Shown piece after piece: positions 27,544 through 37,785 of a stretch of 64,000 bases of DNA; positions within the stretch are counted from its first letter, which is position 1; every line of letters starts with the position of its first letter. Position numbers and translations under genes: made by a program. This DNA is from Bacteroidales bacterium (GTDB lineage Bacteria > Bacteroidota > Bacteroidia > Bacteroidales > NBLH01): assembly GCA_016937695.1 (NCBI GenBank), contig JAFGWC010000133.1, positions 1-64,000 of the forward strand, written 5' to 3'. The notes beneath the pieces were generated by a model that saw nothing but the letters and a program-made list of their open reading frames with translations, was not told the origin of the DNA and searched no databases.

Positions 27544-28479
27544 ATGTATAAATATATATTTGGCCCGGTACCTTCGCGAAGGCTTGGAATGTCATTAGGT
27601 GTAGACCTTGTTCCTCAAAAAGTTTGCTCTTTAAATTGTGTTTATTGCGAATGCGGAAAAACAACAAATTTAACAACAACAAGAAACGAGTATGTGCCTT
27701 ATAATGAGATTATTAATGAATTAACTCATTATTTTAACAATAGTCCAAATCCGGATTATATTACTTTTTCCGGCGCAGGTGAACCAACATTAAATTCAAG
27801 AATTGGTGATATTATTAATTTTATAAAAATTGAAAAACCTGATGTTCCAATAGCCGTATTAACAAACGGCACTTTATTAAACGATATAAATATAAGAAAA
27901 GAACTATTAAAAGCAGATGTTGTTTTGCCCTCACTAGATGCTGCATCTCAATCAACTTTTATTAAAATAGACAGACCAAATCATAAATTAAATATAGATT
28001 CTTATATTCAAGGTATTATTGATTTTAGAAAAGAATTTAAAGGTAAAATATGGCTTGAAGTAATGATACTTCCGGATTATAACAATAATGAAGAAGAACT
28101 TAGTTTATTAAAAAAAGCATTTTTAAAAATCAAAGCAGATTCTATACAAATAAATACACTAGATAGACCGGGAACTGTTGATAATTTACGCTCAGCAAGC
28201 ATTTCTGAACTAAAAAATATAGTTGATTTTTGGAATCTTAAAAATGTAGAAATTATAGCATCTGTTCCTGAAAGAAAAAACATTAAATCTTATCGAGAAG
28301 ATACAGAATCGGCAATTTTAGAAACAATTGCAAGAAGGCCTTGTGTTATTAAAGATCTCGCTAAAATATTAGGAACTCATATTAACGAAATAAATAAATA
28401 TTTAAGCGTTTTAGAAAACGAAAATAAAATTGAAACAATAAGGCAGGAAAGAGGTGTTTTTTATCGAATAAAAAAATAA
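27544..28479 (+). CDS. Radical SAM protein (COG0731-like) with C-terminal winged helix
   Basis: The 311-residue enzyme has the radical SAM cluster motif CSLNCVYCECG near residues 28-38, the TFSGAGEPTLN glycine motif and the substrate-barrel strands that follow. Residues about 255-311 (ETIARRPCVIKDLAKILGTHINEINKYLSVLENENKI) look like a winged-helix domain. The catalytic part resembles bacterial relatives of wyosine synthases. It starts two bases after the first TrmO-like gene and is followed nine bases later by a second, so the three form a unit, possibly acting on RNA or sharing AdoMet chemistry. Confidence 0.8.
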   Translation: MYKYIFGPVPSRRLGMSLGVDLVPQKVCSLNCVYCECGKTTNLTTTRNEYVPYNEIINELTHYFNNSPNPDYITFSGAGEPTLNSRIGDIINFIKIEKPDVPIAVLTNGTLLNDINIRKELLKADVVLPSLDAASQSTFIKIDRPNHKLNIDSYIQGIIDFRKEFKGKIWLEVMILPDYNNNEEELSLLKKAFLKIKADSIQINTLDRPGTVDNLRSASISELKNIVDFWNLKNVEIIASVPERKNIKSYREDTESAILETIARRPCVIKDLAKILGTHINEINKYLSVLENENKIETIRQERGVFYRIKK

Positions 28480-28488
28480 TAGATAGAT

Positions 28489-28962
28489 ATGCAAGAAATA
28501 ATAATTAAGCCAATTGGTATAATTTATTCACCTTATAAAAATGCTGATGGAATACCAATTCAAGGACGATTTAAAGAAGAAATTGAAGCTTTTGCAGAAA
28601 TAGATAAAAAATATGAAGCCGGATTAAAAGATTTAGATGGTTTTAGTCATGCAATATTAATTTATCAATTTCATAACGAAACTCAAGAAAAAATAACTGC
28701 ACATCCTTATTTAGAAGAAGAAACACACGGAATTTTTGCAGTTCGCAGTCCTTACAGACCAAATAGAATTGGCCTTTCTATCGTAAAAATCAAAAAAATA
28801 ATTAAAAATAGACTTTATTTTACCGAAGTTGATGTTTTTGACCAAACTCCTTTAATAGATATAAAACCATATGTCGAATTTTTTGATAAACGAGAAAATG
28901 TAAAATCAGGTTGGGTTGAAAAACATTTTGAAAAAGGCATTCCAAAACAAACTATTTTGTAA
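28489..28962 (+). CDS. TrmO-family protein (cytoplasmic copy)
   Basis: The 157-residue protein has the TrmO/UPF0066 motifs PIGIIYSPYKNADGIPIQGRFK, THGIFAVRSPYRPNRIGLSIVKI and VDVFDQTPLIDIKPYVEFFD, without any signal peptide. It lacks the C-terminal domain of E. coli TrmO and is close in size to archaeal single-domain members. It may be a tRNA or small-molecule AdoMet-dependent methyltransferase. It closes the cluster that began at 18225. Confidence 0.8.
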   Translation: MQEIIIKPIGIIYSPYKNADGIPIQGRFKEEIEAFAEIDKKYEAGLKDLDGFSHAILIYQFHNETQEKITAHPYLEEETHGIFAVRSPYRPNRIGLSIVKIKKIIKNRLYFTEVDVFDQTPLIDIKPYVEFFDKRENVKSGWVEKHFEKGIPKQTIL

Positions 28963-29050
28963 TTTACAAAAACATATAATCAGGTCAGATATTTAAAGTT
29001 AAAATACAATTTGAAAACTTAAACTCTTCTTCAAGATTTAGCGCCAACTT

Positions 29051-29093
29051 CTATAGGAATTATAAAATTAGATAAAAACATCTATTCCTATAG
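29051..29093 (+). terminator. Inverted repeat after the cluster, possible terminator
   Basis: CTATAGGAAT and ATTCCTATAG form a perfect 10-bp stem around a 23-base AT-rich loop. It lies between the last TrmO gene and the sensor kinase. No T-run follows, so termination would be weak. Confidence 0.4.
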
Positions 29094-29173
29094 TCAACTA
29101 ATAATTGTTTTAATGAGAAAAATATATTAACTTTTAACCAGTTTATATACATTTTATTTTATAATTTCACATT

Positions 29174-30981
29174 ATGAAAGTGCGTAAAAACAAGTCATTA
29201 GAAGAAATAGAAATATTAAAGAATAAAATAATCGATTTGTCTTTATTTTTTTCTATTGGTATTGGTTTTATTGCATACTTACTAAGTATTTCAAGATATA
29301 AAGAAACAGGATTTGAGATTTCATTTATAACAGACTTTCTTGCATTATTTTTTCTTTTATTAATAACATTATTCAGAAACCGCTTAAGCTTAAAATCAAA
29401 ATCATATTTTATTATTAGCATAATATTTCTTGTTTATTTAGTTGATACTTTAAAATTAGGCGTATATTCTGCCAATAAAGTATTAATAGTTTTATTGCCA
29501 TTTTTCTCTATACTTGCCATTTCTAAAAAAAAAACATTTGCAATTTTTGTTTTAGCAGTAATCAGTTTTATTGCTATCGGATATTTACATTTAAATGGAT
29601 ATTTAACAATTCCTTCACAGGCTAATCTAAGCATTAGCGCATGGATTATTAATATTTTACTAATAATTATAGTTACAATAATTATTCTTATTATTCAAGA
29701 TAAATTTAACTCAACTTATATTAAGTTAATATCAAATCTTGAAGAAACAAATGAGTTAATTTCCATAAAAGAAAGAAATTACAGAGAAATTTTCAATTCT
29801 GCTTCAGACGCTATTTTTATTCATGATTTAGACGGTAAAATAATAGATGTTAATAATAGTATGCTTAAAATATATGGCTATTCAAGAGAAGAAATTGATA
29901 GTATTGACATATCAAAATTAAGTTCAGAAAGAAAAAATTATACTTTTCTTCAAGCTCAAAATTATTTTCAAAAAGCAATAGAATCTGGTCCTTTAGTATT
30001 TGATTGGCAGGCAAAAAAGAAAGACGGCGAAATATTTTGGGTTGAAATTTCATTAAAGAAATTAAATATTGCCGGAAAAGATAGAATTCTTGGAATTGTT
30101 AGAGATATTAATGAAAGAAAAGAAAATACATTGCAATTAGAACTTTATCGAAATCACTTAAAACAACTTGTTTTTGAAAGAACAAAAGAATTGGAGCAAG
30201 CAAATGAAAAGCTTATTGTATCAAACGAAAATTTAGCCTTTCAAAAAGAAGAATTAATAACAACCCTAAATAAATTAAAAGAAACTCAGGATCAATTAGT
30301 TATATCAGAAAAAATGGCTTCAATTGGTATTTTAGCATCATGTGTTGCTCATGAAATAAACAACCCTTTAAATTTTATTCAAGGAGGATTAATCGGTATT
30401 GAAAATTATTTTGAAGAGGAAATTCCTGAACATATGGAAAATGTAAAACCTTTACTTGAAGGAATTAGTATTGGTGTAAAACGTGCAGCAAATATTGTAA
30501 CTAGTTTAAATCACATAGCAGAACAGACAAATCAAAAACAGAAGAATGTAATTTACATAAAATAATAGATAATTGCCTTATTATACTAAATAATCAGATG
30601 CAAAACAAGATACAAGTTAATAAAGAATACTGTCGAGAAAATTTAAGCATTATTGGTAATCAAGGACAATTACATCAAGTATTTATCAATTTATTAGTCA
30701 ATTCTGTTCAAGCAATTAAAGATAAAGGAAATATAAAAATAAAAACAGAAATAGAGAATAATAATATTAAAGTATCGATAAAAGATAATGGTGTGGGAAT
30801 AAGTGAAGAGAATCTTTCTAAAATATTTGACCCTTTTTTTACAACCAAAGAAGTAGGTAAAGGTACAGGCTTAGGATTATCAATATCAAATATAATAATT
30901 GAAGAGCATAAAAGTAAAATTTATTTCAACTCAGAAATAAACAAAGGAACAGAAGTAATAATTATTTTCCCTCTTAAATAA
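29174..30981 (+). pseudogene. Membrane PAS sensor histidine kinase split by a one-base frameshift
   Basis: The first ORF (29174-30565) has about six membrane helices, a PAS domain (NYREIFNSASDAIFIHDLDGKIIDVN), a coiled coil and the phospho-acceptor box MASIGILASCVAHEINNPLNF. It then stops. The second ORF (from 30598) is the ATPase half: [19 protein letters not shown] and [10 protein letters not shown]. Reading the other frame upstream restores NLHKIIDNCLIILNNQ in a continuous protein if one A is added near 30550 (GTAATTTAC to GTAAATTTAC). So it is one gene broken by a single deletion, either a true mutation or a sequencing/assembly error in an A/T run. A response regulator follows 9 bp later. 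Confidence 0.85.
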
Positions 30982-30990
30982 TTTTATAAC

Positions 30991-31371
30991 ATGGAAGAAA
31001 AAATAACTATATTATACGTTGATGACGAATTTATTAACTTACAAGTTTTTATTGCCGTTTTAAAAAAAAAATTTAATATTATTACTGCTTCTTCAGGAAT
31101 GGAAGCTCTTGAAATATTAGAAAATAACAATAAAATAAAAATTGTAATCAGTGATATGCAAATGCCAGAAATGAATGGAATGGAATTCATTAATCATGCA
31201 CGCAAAAAAAACTATGAAGTAATTTATTTTATATTTACAGGTTTTGAAATTTCAGATGAAATAACAGAAGCATTAAAAAATAAAATAATAAAAAACTATT
31301 TTAGAAAACCAATTGATAAAGATGTAATTGAAAAATCTTTATTAAAAGAAATTGATAAACTAGTAAATTAA
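30991..31371 (+). CDS. Single-domain response regulator
   Basis: The 126-residue receiver has the acidic pair YVDDE, the phospho-acceptor Asp in ISDMQMPEMNG, Thr in FIFTGF and Lys in YFRKPID. No output domain is present, so it acts by protein contact or as a phosphate relay for the kinase encoded just upstream. Its stop codon overlaps the stop of the convergent SDR gene by two bases, leaving no room for a terminator. Confidence 0.9.
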   Translation: MEEKITILYVDDEFINLQVFIAVLKKKFNIITASSGMEALEILENNNKIKIVISDMQMPEMNGMEFINHARKKNYEVIYFIFTGFEISDEITEALKNKIIKNYFRKPIDKDVIEKSLLKEIDKLVN

Positions 31372-32294
31372 AATGGCGAATTTGGTTCTTTCGACATTTC
31401 ATAATAAATTAATTTATCGGTAACTGCAGGAAAATTTTTGTGCATCCAAACAGCAATTTTACCCTGAATTCCAACAATAATATTCCTTTTCCTATTAACA
31501 GTAGCTTTTGATATTATTTTAGCCAGTTTTTCAGCAGTCATCATTTTAGCTTCATTTCTTGGAGTTTCTTTTTGCGATTCGCCTTTTTCATTTAAAGCAA
31601 CATTTCTAATATTTGAAGCAGTAAATCCGGGATGTACAAGCATTACATGCAATCCTCTTTTAAAATTTTCAATTCTGATGGTTTCTAAAAATCCATCCAT
31701 TGCAAATTTAGATGCAACATAAGCTGTTCTGCCTGGAAGTGGTGTTAATCCGGAAATTGATGAAATTCCGATTATACTCCCTTTTTGTTTTAAAATATGA
31801 GGAAGTGCATATTTTGTACAAAAAACAGTACCGTAAAAATTTGTATCCATAACATTCTGAATAACAAATAATTCCAAATCTGCAAAATTTGCTCGCATCG
31901 ATATTCCTGCATTGTTTATTAAAATATCAATTTTCCCAAATATGTCTAAAGTGCTATTAATTAGCTTTTTACAATCATCTTTTTTTGTAACATCAGTAAT
32001 AAAAAAAATTGATTTTCCACCATTTTCTCTTATCTGATTTTTAAGTTTAACAAGTTCTGCATAATTTCTAGCAGCAAGAACAACTTTTGCGCCTTTTTCT
32101 GCAAATTCAATTGCTAAAGCTCTACCAATTCCTGAAGATGCGCCTGTAATAATAACTACTTTATCCTTTAGTTTTCCATTATTTCCATTTATATCTTTTT
32201 CTACAATTCTATGATATAAAATATCAACAGGCTTTTTTAGAATTGTTTTTTCAAACAACTCTATACTCTTGAATAACTTAATATTAGCATTCAT
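31368..32294 (-). CDS. Short-chain dehydrogenase/reductase
   Basis: The 308-residue protein has the SDR cofactor motif TGASSGIGRALAIEFA, the NNAGIS stabilising motif, and a catalytic Ser...Tyr-x3-Lys (SSISGL, YVASKFAM). The basic residues after the first strand (AARNYAEL) suggest NADP. An N-terminal extension of about 45 residues and a C-terminal tail that may contact the membrane are present. It ends the TetR-GNAT-SDR operon; the substrate is unknown but a lipid or ketone is plausible. Confidence 0.85.
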   Translation of the reverse strand: MNANIKLFKSIELFEKTILKKPVDILYHRIVEKDINGNNGKLKDKVVIITGASSGIGRALAIEFAEKGAKVVLAARNYAELVKLKNQIRENGGKSIFFITDVTKKDDCKKLINSTLDIFGKIDILINNAGISMRANFADLELFVIQNVMDTNFYGTVFCTKYALPHILKQKGSIIGISSISGLTPLPGRTAYVASKFAMDGFLETIRIENFKRGLHVMLVHPGFTASNIRNVALNEKGESQKETPRNEAKMMTAEKLAKIISKATVNRKRNIIVGIQGKIAVWMHKNFPAVTDKLIYYEMSKEPNSPF

Positions 32295-32306
32295 CTCTTC
32301 TTTTTT

Positions 32307-33431
32307 TTATAGTTTTTTAATATAACATCGACTTTTTTTATGCTGTCTAAGCTCATAATCTGTCCACAATAATTTTACTTTATTATTTTCTTCCAATTCA
32401 CGGGTAGTCTCGATATATTTTATTCTATTTTTAACAAAAGTATTTCCTATTTTATTAAATATTAATGCATGAACTCCTTTATTCTGATATTCTTTTTTTA
32501 CTCCGATTAATAATAAATCTACAGTATCGTTATTTTTTAAAGCTTTTAATATTCTTAAAAAGCCAAAAGGAAATAATTTTCCATTTGACTTTTTTAAAGC
32601 TTTTGATAATGAAGGTATTGTAATTCCAAAAGCAACTAATTCGTTTTTTTCGTTTATAATAATCGAAATATAATCTGTACTTATAAAGCCTAAAAAATCA
32701 TTTTTTAAATTTTTAATTTGCTTTTTTGTAAGTTCGCTAAACCCATAAACCCCTGAATAAGAGTCGTTTAATAAATTAAAAAGCTCTTCAGAATATTTTA
32801 AAATATCTTTTTTATTTTTTAAATCAGCATTATGTAAATTATACCTTTCTTCAATAATTTTAGATGATTTTACAATTCTTTCAGGCACTTTATCAGGTAC
32901 TTTTATATTAAACTCAATCCAATCAACATCTTTCTCAAAACCGCAAGCTTTTATTTTTTCATCGTAATATTGATAATTATAATGCGCAAATGAAGTCGGA
33001 ATTTCATCAAATCCTTCAACTAAAACACCAGAAGCATCAAATGAAATAAAACCTAAAGGACCATGTAAATATTCCATTTTATTTTCTTCAGCCCAATTCT
33101 CAACTGTTTTTAATAACGCATCTGTAATCTCCTCATTATCAATAAAATCTATCCATCCAAATCTTGCATATTTTATATTGTGTTTTTCATTATATTTATT
33201 GTTTATAATTCCTGCAATACGACCAACTATTTCATTGTTTTTATAAGCTAGCCAATACTTTGCGCTGCAATATTCAAATGCCGGATTATTTTCTGATGTT
33301 AATGTTTTTAATTCAGATTTAAATAAAGCCGGAATATAAAATTCATTATTTTTATAAAGCTTATTTGGAAATTTAATAAAGCTTTTTAATTCATTTTTAC
33401 TATTAACTTCTATAATTTTAATCTCGCTCAT
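32307..33431 (-). CDS. GNAT-fold acyltransferase-like protein
   Basis: The 374-residue protein looks like a pair of GNAT-type folds. The N-terminal half contains YWLAYKNNEIVGRIAGIINNKYNE and GFISFDASGVLVEGFDE. The C-terminal half contains the acetyl-CoA-binding segment LLLIGVKKEYQNKGVHALIFNKIG. It belongs to an uncharacterised large GNAT group common in Bacteroidota. It lies 12 bp upstream of the SDR gene, and the TetR gene is also 12 bp away. Confidence 0.7.
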   Translation of the reverse strand: MSEIKIIEVNSKNELKSFIKFPNKLYKNNEFYIPALFKSELKTLTSENNPAFEYCSAKYWLAYKNNEIVGRIAGIINNKYNEKHNIKYARFGWIDFIDNEEITDALLKTVENWAEENKMEYLHGPLGFISFDASGVLVEGFDEIPTSFAHYNYQYYDEKIKACGFEKDVDWIEFNIKVPDKVPERIVKSSKIIEERYNLHNADLKNKKDILKYSEELFNLLNDSYSGVYGFSELTKKQIKNLKNDFLGFISTDYISIIINEKNELVAFGITIPSLSKALKKSNGKLFPFGFLRILKALKNNDTVDLLLIGVKKEYQNKGVHALIFNKIGNTFVKNRIKYIETTRELEENNKVKLLWTDYELRQHKKSRCYIKKL

Positions 33432-33443
33432 TAAATCAAAAAT

Positions 33444-34025
33444 TTATCTTTTTTCAATTCCTCTGTTTATTATATTTATTAATTCTTCATGCCTTTTTAT
33501 TAATTCATCGGTTTTATTGTTAATTAAAAAAGGCAATTCAAAACCTTTTAATGCAGATAAAATAACATTTGATGTTAAAAAAATATCATTCAATTCAAAC
33601 TCGCTATTTTCAACTCCATTCTTTAAAATTTTATTAATTAACAAAATTTCTTCATTATTATATTTCTGTCTTATTTTAACAATAAAATCAATATAGCTTA
33701 AATGTTCATTCTTTAAAGCATCATAGTAATTGCTTAATTTACTGACAGTTACCATTCTAACTTTGGCGTAATTCATCAGTTTTTCTTTAGCAGTTTTACT
33801 AGTTTCTATTGCTTTTAACAATTCACTTTTCAATGTTTGAAACTCTTTTTCAACAACTAATTCAAATAAATCTTCTTTACTTTTAAAATGATAATAAATA
33901 GAACCTTTAGCTTTATGTGCCATTCTAGCAATTTCATCAACAGTAGTTTTATGAAATCCAAAACGACTGAAAATATTAGTCGCTACATTTAAAATTCTAT
34001 CTCTTGTTTCTTCTATTTTTGTCAT
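33444..34025 (-). CDS. TetR/AcrR-family regulator
   Basis: I prefer ATG 34025 over the track's TTG at 34043. The 193-residue protein has the N-terminal helix-turn-helix RDRILNVATNIFSRFGFHKTTVDEIARMAHKAKGSIYYHFKSKEDLF, a textbook TetR DNA-binding domain, and a helical ligand-binding domain. It heads an operon with the GNAT and SDR genes and probably represses them until a hydrophobic ligand, perhaps a fatty acid derivative, binds. Confidence 0.9.
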   Translation of the reverse strand: MTKIEETRDRILNVATNIFSRFGFHKTTVDEIARMAHKAKGSIYYHFKSKEDLFELVVEKEFQTLKSELLKAIETSKTAKEKLMNYAKVRMVTVSKLSNYYDALKNEHLSYIDFIVKIRQKYNNEEILLINKILKNGVENSEFELNDIFLTSNVILSALKGFELPFLINNKTDELIKRHEELINIINRGIEKR

Positions 34026-34206
34026 TCCTGTGTTTTTGACCAAATTCGTTTATTAGTACAAAAATACAAAATTTCAATGTTTTTTCAAAAAAGTCATTTA
34101 AACTTTTACTTATATTACAACTAAAAAGTACTCCTTCTAATAAATAAAAAATTAATATATTCGTAAATTAAAATTCGGTAACATTTTATTAATTAAATCT
34201 AAAATT

Positions 34207-37200
34207 ATGACAATAAAAAAATCATTATTTTTATTAGCCGTAATAGTTATTGGTATAAATTTAACTGTTTCGGCTCAGGAAGAAGCAAGACTTCTACGTT
34301 TTCCGGCAATTTACGATAATCAAATCGTTTTCACTTATGCTGGAGATTTATACACCGTACAATCTACAGGCGGAACTGCTCGTAAACTAACCAATCATAT
34401 TGGATATGAGATGTTTGCACGCTTTTCGCCTGATGGAAAAACAGTCGCTTTTACAGCACAATACGATGGAAATACAGAAGTTTATACAATGAATTCGCAA
34501 GGCGGTATTCCAAAAAGAGTAACGTACACTGCAACACTTGGCAGAGATGACGTTGCAGACAGAATGGGACCAAATAATATTGTATTTGGTTGGATGAACG
34601 ATAATCAAAATATTATTTTTAGAAGCCGAAAAAAATCATACAACAGTTTTAACGGCTCATTATTTAAAGTAAACATTGACGGCAGCTTGCCCGAAGAACT
34701 CCCATTTCCAAGAGCTGGATTTTGCTCTTTCTCACCTGATAATCAGCAATTAGCCTTTAACCGGATTTTCAGAGAATTTAGAACATGGAAAAGATATCGT
34801 GGCGGAATGGCTGATGATGTGTGGATTTTTGATTTTAACACTAAAAAAACAATAAACATCACTGATAATCCGGCTCAGGATATTATTCCTATGTGGTTTG
34901 GAAATAAAATCTATTTCTTATCAGACAGAGGCGAATTTAAAAGAATGAACCTTTATTCTTATGATTTGCAAACAAAAGAAACAAAAAAGATAACTGAATA
35001 TAAAGATTTTGATATAAAATTCCCGTCATTAGGAAATAAAGCAATCGTTTATGAAAATGGCGGCTTCATCTATAAAATGGATTTAAATACAGAAACATCA
35101 GAAAAAGTAAAAATAACAATTCAGGAAGATTTTGTTTCCGGCAGAAGCGAATACAAAGATGTTAGCTCTGATATAAGCAATTTTGAAATTTCGCCAGATG
35201 GAAATCGCGCATTATTTGGCGCTCATGGCGATATTTTTACTGTTCCTGCCAAATATGGAGAAATACGTAACATAACTAAAACTTCAGCAGTTCACGAACG
35301 GAACTCAAAATGGTCGCCAAATGGAAAATGGATTTCTTTTATTGCAGATAACTCTGGCGAAGAAGAAATTTATATTCAAGCTCAAGATGGAAGTTCAGCA
35401 CCAATAAAACTCAGCTCAAACGGAAAAGGATATAAATATCAGCCATTTTGGTCGCCTGATAGTAAAAAAATATTATGGGCTGACAGCGAACATAAATTAA
35501 AATATATTGATATAGATACAAAAAATACCGTTGAAATTGATTATGACCCAAATTTTGCAATTCGCTCATATAGTTGGTCGCCTGATAATAAGTGGGTTAC
35601 GTATACAAAATCAAGCGAAAACAGATTTGGACAAATATTTATTTATTCTTTAGATCAAAAAAAATCGTTCCCTATTACTGATAATTGGTATAATTCAGGT
35701 GAATCAATATTTAGCGACAATGGAAAATATCTCTTTTTCACTTCAGACAGAGAATATAATGTTGACTTCAGTCAGGTTGAGTTTGATATTGCTTATAATG
35801 ACATGAGTAACATATACTTTGTTACTTTATCTAAAGAAACAAAATCTCTTTTTGAACCATTAAGTGATGAGGTTGAAATAAATAAAAAAGAAGAAAAAGC
35901 TGATGATAAAAATCAAAAAAAAGATAAAAAATCAGTTGTTTCAACAACAGATATTAAAATAGACACAGATGGAATTCAAAACAGAATTGGCAAATTACCT
36001 CTTCCCGGTTCACGCTATTTCAATTTATCTTCAGTTGAATCAAAACTTTTTTACGCTCAATTTGGAAACAAAGACGATAAACCGATATACTCATTTTACG
36101 ATTTTGAAAGCAGAAAATCAACAAAACTTGGAAAAATAAATGGTTATGAAATTTCTGCTGACAAGAAAAAAATGTTAGTTTCTCAAAACGGATCTTATGC
36201 TATTATTAATTTACCAGCTTCAGAAATAGAAATAAAAGAAAAATTAAATTTAGATGGAATGCAAATTTATGTTAACAAAAAGGAAGAGTGGAAACAAATT
36301 TATAATGAGGCTTGGCGTCAAATGCGTGAGTTTTTCTTTGATCCAAATATGCATGGAGTTGATTGGTTAGCATTAAAAAATAATTATGAACCATTAGTTA
36401 AATATGTAAATCATAGAAATGACCTTACATATATTATTGGCGAATTAATTTCTGAATTAAATGTTGGTCATGCATATGTTAGCGGAGGCGACAGATTAAT
36501 GCCCAAACAAGTAAATATGGGATTACTTGGTGCTGAAATAGAAAAAGATAAGGTTTCCGGATATTTTAAAATTACTAAAATATTAAAAGGACAAAACTGG
36601 GATAAAAGTTTAAAATCACCACTAACAGAAATTGGAGTTAATGCAAATGTGGGCGATTTTATTCTTGAAATCAACGGAAAATCAACAAAAGAAATGCCTA
36701 ATTTATATTCATCTCTAATAAATACAGCAGGTAAACAAATAAAACTAAGCCTTAATTCAAAACCTATTGAGCAAAATAAAAGAGAAGTTACAGTAATTCC
36801 TATTTCTGATGAATCACAACTATATTATTTACAGTGGGTTACTGATAATATTGAAAAAGTTAATAAAGCAACCAATGGTAAAGTTGGATATATCCATATC
36901 CCAGATATGGGAATTGAAGGTTTAAATGAATTTGTAAAATACTATTATCCTCAATTATCAAAGAAAGCTTTAATTATAGATGTTAGAGGAAATGGCGGCG
37001 GTTTTGTTTCTCCTTTAATTATTGAGCGCCTAAGACGTATTGCAGTTCAAATTAATATCTCAAGAAATGGCACTCCCGAATTTAACAGAGACGGCTCAAT
37101 GAATGGACCATTAGTTATGCTTGCTGATGAATTTTCTGCCTCTGATGGCGATATTGTTACTTATAGGTTCAAAAAACAAAAACTCGGAAAAGTAGTTGGC

Positions 37201-37482
37201 AAACGCACTTGGGGTGGTGTTGTTGGTTATGGCGGATTTCTACCTTTAGTTGATGGTGGAGTTCTTATAAAACCTGAACACTCTCGCTACGATCTTGAAG
37301 GCAAAGAATGGATTATGGAAGGCAAAGGCGTTGAACCTGATATTTTTGTTGATAATGACCCTTATTTAGAATATACTGGAATTGATCAACAACTTAATAA
37401 GTCTATTGAAGTAATTTTGGATGAATTAAAAACAAAAGAGAAATCAATTCCAAATCCGCCTCAATATCCAGATAAAAAATAA
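34207..37482 (+). CDS. Exported tricorn-type protease (S41 family) with beta-propellers and PDZ domain
   Basis: The 1091-residue protein has a signal peptide ending LTVSAQ, then two propeller regions built of TolB-like repeats (FARFSPDGKTVAFTAQ, SKWSPNGKWISFIAD, YQPFWSPDSKKILWAD), a Lys-rich linker near residue 565, a helical core (WRQMREFFFDPNMHGVDW), a PDZ-like domain (GLLGAEIEKD ... GVNANVGDFILEINGK) and the S41 catalytic domain with RGNGGGFVSP and the nucleophile Ser in DEFSASDGD. The length matches tricorn. It probably degrades peptides in the periplasm. A hairpin follows. Confidence 0.92.
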   Translation: MTIKKSLFLLAVIVIGINLTVSAQEEARLLRFPAIYDNQIVFTYAGDLYTVQSTGGTARKLTNHIGYEMFARFSPDGKTVAFTAQYDGNTEVYTMNSQGGIPKRVTYTATLGRDDVADRMGPNNIVFGWMNDNQNIIFRSRKKSYNSFNGSLFKVNIDGSLPEELPFPRAGFCSFSPDNQQLAFNRIFREFRTWKRYRGGMADDVWIFDFNTKKTINITDNPAQDIIPMWFGNKIYFLSDRGEFKRMNLYSYDLQTKETKKITEYKDFDIKFPSLGNKAIVYENGGFIYKMDLNTETSEKVKITIQEDFVSGRSEYKDVSSDISNFEISPDGNRALFGAHGDIFTVPAKYGEIRNITKTSAVHERNSKWSPNGKWISFIADNSGEEEIYIQAQDGSSAPIKLSSNGKGYKYQPFWSPDSKKILWADSEHKLKYIDIDTKNTVEIDYDPNFAIRSYSWSPDNKWVTYTKSSENRFGQIFIYSLDQKKSFPITDNWYNSGESIFSDNGKYLFFTSDREYNVDFSQVEFDIAYNDMSNIYFVTLSKETKSLFEPLSDEVEINKKEEKADDKNQKKDKKSVVSTTDIKIDTDGIQNRIGKLPLPGSRYFNLSSVESKLFYAQFGNKDDKPIYSFYDFESRKSTKLGKINGYEISADKKKMLVSQNGSYAIINLPASEIEIKEKLNLDGMQIYVNKKEEWKQIYNEAWRQMREFFFDPNMHGVDWLALKNNYEPLVKYVNHRNDLTYIIGELISELNVGHAYVSGGDRLMPKQVNMGLLGAEIEKDKVSGYFKITKILKGQNWDKSLKSPLTEIGVNANVGDFILEINGKSTKEMPNLYSSLINTAGKQIKLSLNSKPIEQNKREVTVIPISDESQLYYLQWVTDNIEKVNKATNGKVGYIHIPDMGIEGLNEFVKYYYPQLSKKALIIDVRGNGGGFVSPLIIERLRRIAVQINISRNGTPEFNRDGSMNGPLVMLADEFSASDGDIVTYRFKKQKLGKVVGKRTWGGVVGYGGFLPLVDGGVLIKPEHSRYDLEGKEWIMEGKGVEPDIFVDNDPYLEYTGIDQQLNKSIEVILDELKTKEKSIPNPPQYPDKK

Positions 37483-37513
37483 ATTGTTAAATAAATATTT
37501 TGATATTTATAAA

Positions 37514-37550
37514 ATACGAGTTGCTGTCTGATTATTTCAGCAACTCGTAT
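37514..37550. terminator. Strong hairpin after the tricorn gene
   Basis: ATACGAGTTGCTG and CAGCAACTCGTAT form a perfect 13-bp stem with an 11-base loop. The tail is only CTTCTAAT, so termination may be partial. Confidence 0.65.
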
Positions 37551-37785
37551 CTTCTAATCATACATTTACACCATTTTCCTTCAATAAAATTATCTAAACT
37601 AATATAAAAATCTATTTATTTTAATATGTAAATTTATGTTTTTAAAAACATTTGCAACTTTATAATTATTCTAAATAAAACTATATATTACTGATATACT
37701 GATATTTGTAAATTTAATTCTAAACAATATTTCATAACTAATTTTCTGGATATAATTAACTATTTTATTACAAAAAAAGATTATC

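Noticed and set aside
31368-31371. Overlapping stop codons of convergent genes as a regulatory feature
   Set aside because: Two-base stop overlaps of TAA/TTA are common in compact AT-rich genomes; no extra structure is present.
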